The position numbers and the translations under genes are program-made. A DNA stretch of 64,000 bases from Treponema sp. (lineage in GTDB: Bacteria; Spirochaetota; Spirochaetia; Treponematales; Treponemataceae): assembly GCA_017553635.1 (NCBI GenBank), contig JAFZKN010000005.1, positions 42,726-106,725 on the forward strand, read 5' to 3'. Position 1 is the stretch's first letter, and each line of letters opens with the position of its first letter. Positions 27,671 to 35,422 of this stretch are shown here, piece by piece. Under the pieces are notes generated by a model. It saw nothing but the letters and a program-made list of their open reading frames with translations, was not told where the DNA came from and made no database searches.

Positions 27671-29454
27671 TCTGCTGCCTCCGCCGGTTCTCCGACTTCG
27701 TTAACTAAAACATCGAACGATGATTCATCTGCATATTTGATGATCCGGTAAGTGTAACCCTGCTCTGCAAGAAACTTCTGCCTGTTAGAACCAAAATCTT
27801 CTTCTACCGTATCACGTGTAATAAGCGTAAAGAAGTGTGAAGTCCTTTCTTTCGGCCTTAAGATTCTCCCAAGTCTTTGAGCTTCTTCCTGCCTGCTTCC
27901 AAAGGTTCCCGACACTTGAATTGCCATCGACGCATCAGGTAAATCAACTGCAAAATTTGCAACCTTTGAAACAACAAGAACCCTTATATTTCCCTTCTTA
28001 AAATCTGAATATATTTTATCACGCTCCGAATTCGGAGTTTTACCTGTGATAATCGGAACACTTAAAACCTTTGCAATTTCTTCAAGCTGATCAATATACT
28101 GCCCGATGATAAGAATTTTATCTTCAGCAAATTTGTTTACAAGTTCTTTAACCGCCTTTAACTTGCACGGATTAGTACTTGCAATTCGATGCTTTTCTCT
28201 TGTAGTCGCAACAGCATATTCAAGTTCAGTCTGTTCATCAAGATCAAGCCTTACTTCTACACATTCAGCTTTTGCAATCCAACCCGTATGCTCGAGCTCT
28301 TTCCACGGAACATCATATCTCTTAGGACCAACAAGACTGAACACATACCCCTGGCATCCGTCTTCACGAACAAGAGTGGCAGTAAGGCCAACCCGTCTTA
28401 CCGCCTGAAGCTCTGCAACAACACGAAAAACAGGAGCAGGCAAAAGATGAACTTCATCATAAATAATAAGCCCCCAGTTTCTTTCCCTGAACAGACTGAA
28501 GTGAGGATAAGGTCCTTCTTTGTCAGGCCTCCATGTTAAAATCTGATAGGTTGCAACCGTAACCGGCTTAATTGATTTTGCTTCTCCTGTGTACTCTGCA
28601 ATATCATCTTTTGAAATATCTGTCTTATCAAGAAGCTCATCAATCCACTGATGAACAGATGTGATGTTTGTCGAAATGATGAGTGTATTGGTTTTCAACA
28701 TCGACATAATTTCCATGCCGACAATTGTTTTTCCTGAACCACACGGAAGAACGATTGTTCCAAATCCAGTTCCAGGTCCTTTGTCACCAACAAGTGCTTT
28801 TGCAGCTTCCATCTGATAATTTCTTACAACAAGATCCTTTTCTCCAGAAGTTTTTTCCTTAAGATTAATTTCAAACGCTTCTCCGTCAGCAAGAGGAACT
28901 TCATCTTTAACAGGCCACCCGATATCAATAAGCTTCTGTTTAATCGTTCCTCTGTCTGTAAGAAGAATTAAAAATCCGTTTTTAACACTGCATGGCATGA
29001 TGTATTTTTTAAGAGACGGATTTGTAAGAATCTGATTATAAATAGGCACACTCTCAGCTAAGAGAAGAAGATATTCCATTTTTACTTCGCCTTCCACCGC
29101 TTCCGGAATAATTTCTTCCGGAGCAGGAATAAGCCTGATTTTTCCAAAGCGGCCGGCAGTTTCTTCTATCCAGACTTCAAGCGATTGCGGAATATCAAAT
29201 CTTGAATATTTTTTTAAAACATCAATCACTTCTGAATATGTAAAACCTGCACTTGTTGCGTTCCACAGGGAAAGGGCTGTAATTCTATAAGTATGAAGAT
29301 GCTCAGGCGAGCGTTCGAGTTCTGCAAAAGTGATGAGGGCATTACGGCACTCATCTGCAAGCGGAGCATGCACATCCATCAGAATGCTTCTGTCACTTTG
29401 GACTATCAGAGGATTATCGATTCTGTTACCTGTGTTATCAGTTTCGCCCGGCAT
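27667..29454 (-). CDS. Bacterial XPB-family DNA helicase (ERCC3-like)
   Basis: A 595-residue superfamily-2 helicase. The N-terminal 180 residues are the damage-recognition-like part. The ATPase core follows with Walker A (LPCGSGKT near 240), DEVH (near 333), TATLVRED (near 357), and the C-terminal lobe ending in the RLGRILRPKE motif VI. It unwinds DNA in repair or transcription-linked processes; homologues are known in mycobacteria and treponemes. It is the first gene of a leftward run that includes its helicase-associated partner. Confidence 0.93.
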   Translation of the reverse strand: MPGETDNTGNRIDNPLIVQSDRSILMDVHAPLADECRNALITFAELERSPEHLHTYRITALSLWNATSAGFTYSEVIDVLKKYSRFDIPQSLEVWIEETAGRFGKIRLIPAPEEIIPEAVEGEVKMEYLLLLAESVPIYNQILTNPSLKKYIMPCSVKNGFLILLTDRGTIKQKLIDIGWPVKDEVPLADGEAFEINLKEKTSGEKDLVVRNYQMEAAKALVGDKGPGTGFGTIVLPCGSGKTIVGMEIMSMLKTNTLIISTNITSVHQWIDELLDKTDISKDDIAEYTGEAKSIKPVTVATYQILTWRPDKEGPYPHFSLFRERNWGLIIYDEVHLLPAPVFRVVAELQAVRRVGLTATLVREDGCQGYVFSLVGPKRYDVPWKELEHTGWIAKAECVEVRLDLDEQTELEYAVATTREKHRIASTNPCKLKAVKELVNKFAEDKILIIGQYIDQLEEIAKVLSVPIITGKTPNSERDKIYSDFKKGNIRVLVVSKVANFAVDLPDASMAIQVSGTFGSRQEEAQRLGRILRPKERTSHFFTLITRDTVEEDFGSNRQKFLAEQGYTYRIIKYADESSFDVLVNEVGEPAEAAE

Positions 29455-29548
29455 AAAATTCCATACTGAAAAATTCAGCTTAACAAACTATTTTACACCA
29501 AACAAAAATAATATTCTACAAGACAAAAGCGAGATTATAGATCGTTTT

Positions 29549-30328
29549 TTAAGATTTTCCTTCGTTAAATCTTTTAAGAAATAATTTTGTGCGTTCTTCT
29601 TTAGGATTTTTTATAAGCTGCTCAGGATCACCCTGTTCAACAATTATACCGCCATCGATAAAAATCAAATAATCGCTGATATCTTTTGCAAATGACATTT
29701 CATGCGTTACTACAACCATTGTCATTTTTTCCTGGGCAAGCTCACGGATTACGGCAAGAATTTCTCCCGTAAGCTCAGGGTCTAAAGCAGATGTCGGTTC
29801 ATCAAAAAAGAGAACTTCCGGTTTTAATGCAAGCGCCCTTGCAATACTTACCCTCTGCTGCTGCCCACCACTCAACTGACATGGATATGCGCCGGCTTTT
29901 GTTTCAAGCCCCATCTTTTTCAAAAGTTCAAAAGCGGTCTGTTCTGCTTCTTCTTTTGTTTTTTTCAGTACACTAACCTGCGCCTCTGTAATATTTTTTA
30001 AAACACTTAAATGCGGGAAAAGATTGAAATTCTGAAAAACAAGTCCAACTTTTAAACCGATCTGCCTTAAGCTTTCTTTATCAGAATAAATTCCGTCACG
30101 GACAATATCTTTTCCACAGACAGTGACAGTACCGCCAGTTGCCTGCTCAAGCTGACATATAGTTCTTAAAAGAGTAGACTTTCCGCTTCCAGAAGGCCCA
30201 ATAATTCCAAGAACATCTCCGCGACGAACCGTAAACGAAATATCTTTTATTACTTCAAGAGAATCAAAATTCTTTTTTAAAGATTCAACTTTAATAATTT
30301 CTTCTGCAGCATTATTTGTAGTAATCAA
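29549..30328 (-). CDS. Polar amino acid ABC transporter, ATP-binding subunit (GlnQ-like)
   Basis: A 259-residue ATPase with Walker A GPSGSGKST, the signature LSGGQQQR and Walker B FFDEPTSALDPE. These are typical of the polar amino acid uptake family. I choose the TTG at 30328: GGAG lies 7 bases upstream and the start overlaps the permease stop by 17 bases. Another TTG seven codons earlier has no ribosome site. With the permease and binding lipoprotein upstream it forms a complete importer. Confidence 0.93.
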   Translation of the reverse strand: MITTNNAAEEIIKVESLKKNFDSLEVIKDISFTVRRGDVLGIIGPSGSGKSTLLRTICQLEQATGGTVTVCGKDIVRDGIYSDKESLRQIGLKVGLVFQNFNLFPHLSVLKNITEAQVSVLKKTKEEAEQTAFELLKKMGLETKAGAYPCQLSGGQQQRVSIARALALKPEVLFFDEPTSALDPELTGEILAVIRELAQEKMTMVVVTHEMSFAKDISDYLIFIDGGIIVEQGDPEQLIKNPKEERTKLFLKRFNEGKS

Positions 30329-30986
30329 GTTTTTTCTCCACAAAATCAAAAGTTTTCGAAACGATATAATTCATTATAAAATAAATTACCCCTGCGAAAA
30401 AAAGCGGACCGACGCTTACAAGCCTTCCGCTCTGTGTCTGAGCTGCATGAAACAATTCTGCAACTCCAATTACCTGAACAAGCGCAGTATCTTTTACAAG
30501 TGTAATAACTTCGTTTCCCATCGGAGGAATTATTTTTTTAATTACCTGAGGAACAACAATTTTAAAAAAAGTCTGAATTTTTGTAAAACCCAGCACTTTT
30601 GCCGCTTCGTACTGCCCCTGTGGTATCGACTGAATTCCGCCTCGATAAATTTCTGCAAAATAACATGCATAATTTATTACCATCGCAATAATCGAAGCTG
30701 TAAACCTGTCTAAACTTGTTTTAAAAATATATGCAGGTGCAAAGTAAACAAAAATCAACTGAAGCATAAGCGGAGTTCCGCGGATGATAAGAAGAAACCA
30801 GTTTGTCAAAACAGAAAGCGGCTTAAACTTAGAAAGTCTGCCGGAACAGATTATAACTGCAAGAGGGATAGCAAAAATAAGTGTCAGAAAAAAAACAGCG
30901 GCACTTACACCCGTGCTTTTAATAAAGACAAAAAATAAAGTGGATATTTTACTTCGCTCTAAAAACTGTTGAATTGCCTCAACCAT
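30312..30986 (-). CDS. Polar amino acid ABC transporter, permease subunit
   Basis: A 224-residue permease with about five membrane helices and the EAA loop (YEAAKVLGFTKIQTFFKIVVPQ) that docks the ATPase. It belongs to the HisMQ/GlnP type. Only one permease gene is present, so it should work as a homodimer. It lies between the binding-protein gene, from which a hairpin separates it, and the overlapping ATPase gene. Confidence 0.92.
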   Translation of the reverse strand: MVEAIQQFLERSKISTLFFVFIKSTGVSAAVFFLTLIFAIPLAVIICSGRLSKFKPLSVLTNWFLLIIRGTPLMLQLIFVYFAPAYIFKTSLDRFTASIIAMVINYACYFAEIYRGGIQSIPQGQYEAAKVLGFTKIQTFFKIVVPQVIKKIIPPMGNEVITLVKDTALVQVIGVAELFHAAQTQSGRLVSVGPLFFAGVIYFIMNYIVSKTFDFVEKKLDYYK

Positions 30987-31002
30987 ATGACTGCTTTACC
31001 AT

Positions 31003-31049
31003 AAAAAAAGCTGCCCGCTTATTTTTTAAACAAACAAAGGCAGCTTTTT
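31003..31049 (-). terminator. Hairpin between the binding-protein and permease genes
   Basis: An A-rich run then GCTGCC at 31010-31015 pairs with GGCAGC at 31039-31044 followed by T5. Because the flanks are A and T tracts, it can terminate in either direction. On the minus strand it follows the binding-protein gene and precedes the permease gene. It probably lets the binding protein be made in excess. Confidence 0.75.
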
Positions 31050-31057
31050 GTACTGAA

Positions 31058-31825
31058 TTATTTTCCAATTACAGAAAGATTTTTACCGAACCATTTGCAG
31101 GAAATTTCTTCTACAGTTCCGTCAGCTTCCATTTCTTCAAGAATCTTCTGAACCTGATCTCTGAGAGCTGTATTGCTCTTTTCAAATCCAATTCCGTATT
31201 CTTCTGGTGCAAGTGATTCATCAAGAATTGCCAAAGGTCTGTCACCCTGTGTAATCATATAATCAGCTACAACAAGATCAAGAACGACAGCATCAACATT
31301 TCCGATTTCAAGATCGTTAAGCGCAGTTACATTTTCAGAAAATTCAACAATTTCTTTAAGCGTTTCTTTAAAGTCCGGAGTATCATTAATTGCATCCATT
31401 GCAGAAGATTCTGCCTGAACACCAACAACCTTTCCCTTTAAATCAGCAAGAGTTGCAATTCCTTTTCCTTTTTTAACAACTACGACCTGTGCATTCTTCA
31501 AATAAGGTTTTGTAAATGCCATTGCCTCGCATCTTTCTGGAGTCATTGTAAATCCATTCCAGATACAGTCAATCTTTCCAGTCTGGAGCTCCTGTTCTTT
31601 AGCACTCCAGTTAATCGGCTGAGCAACAAATTCCTTACCAAGTCTTCTGGCTACTTCACGTGCAAGATCAACATCATAACCTGTAATTTCATTGTTTGCA
31701 TCTCTAAACCCTAATGGTGGAAATGCATCATCCAATCCGATTACGAACTGCTTTGTGTTTTTCTTAGAACAGCTGAACGAAATTACCGATAATGCCAACA
31801 ATAATACTGCTGTAATTTTTTTCAT
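31058..31825 (-). CDS. Polar amino acid-binding lipoprotein
   Basis: A 255-residue family 3 solute-binding protein. The lipidated cysteine is residue 19 (VISFSC). The fold marker GYDVDLAREVARRLG and the WNGFTMTPER signature are clear. It captures an amino acid for the downstream permease and ATPase. GGGAG precedes the ATG. It follows the ACT-domain gene by 23 bases in the same operon; the substrate is not certain, but the paaK and ACT genes upstream suggest an aromatic amino acid. Confidence 0.92.
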   Translation of the reverse strand: MKKITAVLLLALSVISFSCSKKNTKQFVIGLDDAFPPLGFRDANNEITGYDVDLAREVARRLGKEFVAQPINWSAKEQELQTGKIDCIWNGFTMTPERCEAMAFTKPYLKNAQVVVVKKGKGIATLADLKGKVVGVQAESSAMDAINDTPDFKETLKEIVEFSENVTALNDLEIGNVDAVVLDLVVADYMITQGDRPLAILDESLAPEEYGIGFEKSNTALRDQVQKILEEMEADGTVEEISCKWFGKNLSVIGK

Positions 31826-31848
31826 CTTTTTCTCCCAATGAAAAGTTT

Positions 31849-32280
31849 TTAAATTTCAGAGAGTTCCTTTTGCGTTAATACTTTGATTCCGCCTTTTGCA
31901 AGAACTTCTTCTGCTTTTTCTACATCTGTAGTACGGATAATCATATATGCTGAATTTGTTTTTTTGCCGGTAAATCCATACATATATTCAACATTTCTGT
32001 CGTTTTCTGCAAGAAGTTTTAAAATTGAATTTAAACTTCCTGTTTCATCCGGAATTTCTATTGCAATTACATCATTGATTTTTGCAATATAATCTTTCTC
32101 CTGAAGTTTTAAAACAATTTCTTCAGGATTGTCAACTATAATTCTGGCAATCCCAAAATCTGTTGAATCTGCAAGTGACATTGCTCTAAGATTTATTTTT
32201 AAATCTGCAAAAGCCTGTGTAATTTTTACGAGTGTTCCCTGTTTGTTTTCAAGGAAAATTGAAACCTGTTTAATTGCCAT
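31849..32280 (-). CDS. ACT-domain protein (two ACT units)
   Basis: A 143-residue protein made of two ACT modules: SIFLENKQGTLVKITQAFADL at the start and AIEIPDETGSLNSILKLLAEN from about residue 70. ACT modules bind amino acids. Such stand-alone double-ACT proteins commonly accompany paaK, as here, where paaK lies 18 bases upstream. A role in sensing an aromatic amino acid or its product is inferred. Confidence 0.88.
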   Translation of the reverse strand: MAIKQVSIFLENKQGTLVKITQAFADLKINLRAMSLADSTDFGIARIIVDNPEEIVLKLQEKDYIAKINDVIAIEIPDETGSLNSILKLLAENDRNVEYMYGFTGKKTNSAYMIIRTTDVEKAEEVLAKGGIKVLTQKELSEI

Positions 32281-32298
32281 ACGAACCTCCGTTACTTA

Positions 32299-33606
32299 TT
32301 AATGTAGTTTTCTTGTGTCAATAACACGTTTTGCTTTTCCTTCGCTGCGCGCAATTGTTTTAGGAGCAACAAGTGTTACTTTAGCCTTAATCTGAAGAAT
32401 TGTCAAAAGTGCATTTTCAAGTTTTGTTTCCTGTGCTTTTACTTCTGCAATCACATCACTGAATTTTTCTGGAGTCATTTCTACTTTTACTTCAAATGTA
32501 TCTGTATTGTTTTCCCTTCCAACGATAATCTGATAGTTAGGAGCATAACCCTGCTTTAAAAGAACTTCTTCTATCTGGCTTGGGAACACATTTACACCGC
32601 GGATGATGAGCATGTCGTCTGTTCTTCCCATTGGCTTTGACATACGGATAAAAGTTCTTCCGCATTTACATTTTTCTACATTCAACACACCGATATCTTT
32701 TGTGCGGAATCTTAAAAGCGGGAATGCTTTTTTAGTAAGAGAAGTAAATACAAGCTCACCTTTTTCGCCGTCAGGAACTCTCTTTCCAGTTTCAGGATTA
32801 ATTGTTTCGATGATAAAGTGATCTTCGTTAACATGCATTCCTGCCTGCTCTGAACATTCAAAAGCAACACCGGGACCTAAAACTTCTGTAAGACCGTAAA
32901 TATCGTATGCCTTTAATCCGAGGGATTTTTCGATGTCACGGCGCATTTCTTCTGTCCATGGTTCTGCACCAAAAATTCCTGCTTTAAGATGAATGTCTTT
33001 TGGAGTAAGTCCCATGTCCTTTAAAGTTTCACCAAGATATGCTGCATAACTTGGAGTACAGCACAATACAGTAGATTTTAAATCCTGCATGAATGTAATC
33101 TGTCTCTGCGTGTTTCCGCTCGAAATAGGAATTACCTGACATCCAAGCTTTGTAGCTCCACCATGAATTCCAAATCCACCGGTAAAAAGTCCGTAACCGT
33201 ATGCATCCTGAACAATGTCATCTTCGTCTGCACCAACTGCAACAAGCTGACGTGCTGCACAGTCATCCCAGATATCAAGGTCACCCTTTGTGTAACCTAC
33301 GACAATCTGTTTTCCCGTTGTTCCGCTTGATGCATGGATACGTACAACTTCTTTTCTCGGAACTGCAAAAAGTCCGTAAGGATATGTTGCGCGTAAATCG
33401 TCCTTGCATGTAAATGGAATTTTATCAAGGTCGTCGATGCTCTTGATGTCATCCGGAGTTACTCCGGCTTCTTTACAGCGGTTTCTGTAATACTCTACGT
33501 TGTCATAAACGTATTTAAACTGTTCAACTAATCTTTTACTCTGAAGCTCGCGTATTTTATCACGCGGCATTGTTTCGTATTCTTCCTGATAATATTTTCT
33601 AGACAT
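32299..33606 (-). CDS. paaK: Phenylacetate-CoA ligase-type acyl-CoA ligase
   Basis: A 435-residue adenylate-forming ligase of the PaaK family. The AMP-binding loop is SSGTTGKQ (near residue 95); YGLTEVLG and the C-terminal lid with RGVNVFPSQIEE are present. It also has a CKCGRT motif, usual in this family. It activates an arylacetate, typically phenylacetate or indoleacetate, to its CoA thioester. In anaerobes it often pairs with indolepyruvate oxidoreductase, but no iorAB is in this window. It leads an operon with the ACT protein and an amino acid importer. AGAGGA lies in front of the ATG. Confidence 0.92.
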   Translation of the reverse strand: MSRKYYQEEYETMPRDKIRELQSKRLVEQFKYVYDNVEYYRNRCKEAGVTPDDIKSIDDLDKIPFTCKDDLRATYPYGLFAVPRKEVVRIHASSGTTGKQIVVGYTKGDLDIWDDCAARQLVAVGADEDDIVQDAYGYGLFTGGFGIHGGATKLGCQVIPISSGNTQRQITFMQDLKSTVLCCTPSYAAYLGETLKDMGLTPKDIHLKAGIFGAEPWTEEMRRDIEKSLGLKAYDIYGLTEVLGPGVAFECSEQAGMHVNEDHFIIETINPETGKRVPDGEKGELVFTSLTKKAFPLLRFRTKDIGVLNVEKCKCGRTFIRMSKPMGRTDDMLIIRGVNVFPSQIEEVLLKQGYAPNYQIIVGRENNTDTFEVKVEMTPEKFSDVIAEVKAQETKLENALLTILQIKAKVTLVAPKTIARSEGKAKRVIDTRKLH

Positions 33607-33943
33607 CTGGTTTTCCTCTTTTTTCTGCGGAATTTAATTTAAACACCTTTGTCTTATTCCGCTTAAAAAAATAAAATTGATTTTAGTTTGATTGGTTACC
33701 GTGCCCGACTAAAAAAGTTCAGTACACAAAAAAAGAAATACTATCGCCCAAGGGCGAAGTCCTTAAAGAGAATGCTAAAGGAATGGAAAATGTCAAAGCA
33801 CTTTATTCTGTTAGACATGCTGTTATTTTATGCCTTTTAGCCTTTAATGTAAAGAAAAAAATGCATTTTTTTATTGCAATTACCGCAATATTTATATACA
33901 ATAATTCTATATTCTAACAAAACCATTGTGGTGGGGGAAAATA
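33607..33943. other. Divergent intergenic region between paaK and hup
   Basis: About 337 bases. The paaK side carries a short inverted repeat, GCGGAAT at 33627-33633 with ATTCCGC at 33656-33662, in the expected leader. A small tight hairpin CGCCC-AA-GGGCG lies at 33745-33756. The hup promoter is at 33874-33902. A weak, start-poor open stretch runs through the middle on the plus strand; I do not consider it a gene. Confidence 0.5.
33874..33902 (+). promoter_or_regulatory. Promoter of the HU gene
   Basis: TTGCAA at 33874-33879, 17-base spacer, TACAAT at 33897-33902. It lies about 40 bases before the HU start codon. Confidence 0.65.
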
Positions 33944-34222
33944 ATGAACAAAGCAGAATTAGTAGATGCAATTGCAAAGGATACTGGATTATCAAAAAAA
34001 GACTCTGAAGGAGCTTTAAAATCTATTATCGAAAACATTTCTGACGAACTTGCAAAAGGACACGAAGTATCACTTATCGGATTTGGTACTTTCGGAGTAG
34101 GAAAAAGAGCAGCACGCACAGGACGCAATCCAAAAACTGGTGAAACAATTAAAATTGCAGCAAGCAAATCACCAAAATTCAAGGCTGGAAAAGCTCTTAA
34201 AGACAAAATCAACAAGAAATAA
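33944..34222 (+). CDS. hup: HU-family nucleoid protein
   Basis: A 92-residue HU/IHF-type DNA-bending protein. It has the N-terminal helices (MNKAELVDAIAKDTGLSKKD), the GFGTFGVGKRAARTGRNPKTGE region that reaches into the minor groove, and the basic C-terminus. I start at the ATG at 33944, preceded by GTGGGGGAAA. An in-frame GTG-like upstream extension would add residues outside the conserved fold. It stands alone between its promoter and a strong terminator. Confidence 0.96.
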   Translation: MNKAELVDAIAKDTGLSKKDSEGALKSIIENISDELAKGHEVSLIGFGTFGVGKRAARTGRNPKTGETIKIAASKSPKFKAGKALKDKINKK

Positions 34223-34268
34223 TTTCTGCACAAAGAAAATCATCTTAGATGCTTAGAATGCTTAAAAA

Positions 34269-34300
34269 GGCTGACCGTAAAAACGGCAGCCTTTTTTATT
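34269..34300 (+). terminator. Rho-independent terminator after the HU gene
   Basis: GGCTG(A)CCG and CGGCAGCC form a stem at 34269-34291 with a TAAAAA loop and one bulged A, followed by T6. Confidence 0.9.
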
Positions 34301-34362
34301 TCCCCTGTAAAATTAATGCGCACGGAATTTGCAGTAAATTTGACAATTAAGGCTTTATTTTC

Positions 34363-34391
34363 TTGCCGATTTAGGGAAACAGGTCTATAAT
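34363..34391 (+). promoter_or_regulatory. Promoter of the pentose operon
   Basis: TTGCCG at 34363-34368, 17-base spacer, TATAAT at 34386-34391. The operator at 34393-34410 covers the transcription start. Confidence 0.7.
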
Positions 34392-34392
34392 A

Positions 34393-34410
34393 TGCGTGTA
34401 CGCACACGCA
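34393..34410. promoter_or_regulatory. LacI-type operator of the pentose operon
   Basis: An 18-bp dyad: TGCGTGT at 34393-34399 and its exact complement ACACGCA at 34404-34410, with a central CG at 34401-34402 as LacI-family sites have. Sixteen of 18 positions are symmetric. It directly follows the -10 box and precedes the LacI-type gene, which suggests autoregulation. Confidence 0.8.
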
Positions 34411-34426
34411 AAAAAAAGAGGTTGCT

Positions 34427-35419
34427 TTGACAATAACAGAAATTGCAAAACTGGCAGGCGTTTCAATCGGAACCGTAGACCGTGTACTTCACAAACGGGG
34501 AAGGGTTTCTGCAAAAACCGTAGCCAGAATTGAAGAAATTATTAAAAGCTCGGGATACCATCCTAATCCAATTGCCAGACAACTGGCTTCTAAAAAGAAA
34601 TTCATCATAGGAGTTCTTCTTCCAAAACTTTCTGACGACACCGGTTACTGGAAACTTATCTATGAAGGAATTAAAAAAGCCGGTGAAGAATTTAAGCTTT
34701 TCTCTTTTGAATTTATTCCTTCATACTTTGACAGAAAAGAAGGAAGCTACACATTAAAAGCAAAAGCACTCCTCAAAAAAAATATCAACGCATTGATTAC
34801 TGCACCTATCATTGCACAGGAAGCAAAAAAAGTTCTTCCTCTCTTTGAAGAAATTCCATATGTACTTGTAGACTCCTCTCTTCCCGGAGTTAAACAGCTT
34901 GCAACCGTTGTTCAAAATCCGTATAAAGGTGGACTGTGCGCAGGAAGAATGATGAAGCTTATTGCGCCTCATGCTAAAAAAATTTTCTGCGTTCAAATGT
35001 ATTCCGGTGCATACAACTTAAAGGAAAGGGCCAGAGGCTTTACAGCATTTTTCAAAAATAAAAATGTAATCAACATATCTGGAAACTGCAACACAAAAGA
35101 AGAAACAGATAAGTTTATCAGATCAATTCTTTTACAAAAGCCGGATGGAATTTTTGTTTCAAACAATGCAGGATTTGCATTTGCAGATTATTGCAAGCGG
35201 AAAAACATAAAGAAGAATTTTGCACTTGTAGGGTATGACCTGATGGAACAGAATAAAAAATATCTTGCAAACGGTTTTATCGACTGCATCATTTCTCAGC
35301 AGCCTGAAGAACAGGGATATCTTGCAGTAAAAACAATTTATCAAAGCTGTCTTATAAATGAAAAAGTAAATCTTAATATACAAATTCCAATCACACTATA
35401 TTACAAGGAGAATATTTGA
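34427..35419 (+). CDS. LacI-family transcriptional regulator of the pentose locus
   Basis: A 330-residue regulator with the LacI helix-turn-helix at residues 1-45 (ITEIAKLAGVSIGTVDRVLHKRG, hinge NPIARQLASK) and a periplasmic-binding-type sugar-sensing domain. The start is TTG with GAGG 5 bases upstream. It is followed by the kinase gene after 3 bases, and its promoter has a LacI-type operator, so I infer autoregulated control by a pentose. The variant HTH (GTVDRVLHKRG) is of the group often tied to sugar ABC or pentose genes. Confidence 0.93.
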   Translation: MTITEIAKLAGVSIGTVDRVLHKRGRVSAKTVARIEEIIKSSGYHPNPIARQLASKKKFIIGVLLPKLSDDTGYWKLIYEGIKKAGEEFKLFSFEFIPSYFDRKEGSYTLKAKALLKKNINALITAPIIAQEAKKVLPLFEEIPYVLVDSSLPGVKQLATVVQNPYKGGLCAGRMMKLIAPHAKKIFCVQMYSGAYNLKERARGFTAFFKNKNVINISGNCNTKEETDKFIRSILLQKPDGIFVSNNAGFAFADYCKRKNIKKNFALVGYDLMEQNKKYLANGFIDCIISQQPEEQGYLAVKTIYQSCLINEKVNLNIQIPITLYYKENI

Positions 35420-35422
35420 CCT

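Noticed and set aside
33745..33756. CGCCC-AA-GGGCG hairpin before hup
   Set aside because: The loop is too tight for a stable hairpin and no other sign of a regulatory element is near.
33663..33870. Possible small gene or transposase remnant between paaK and hup
   Set aside because: One frame stays open but has no start site, no SD and no recognisable motif.
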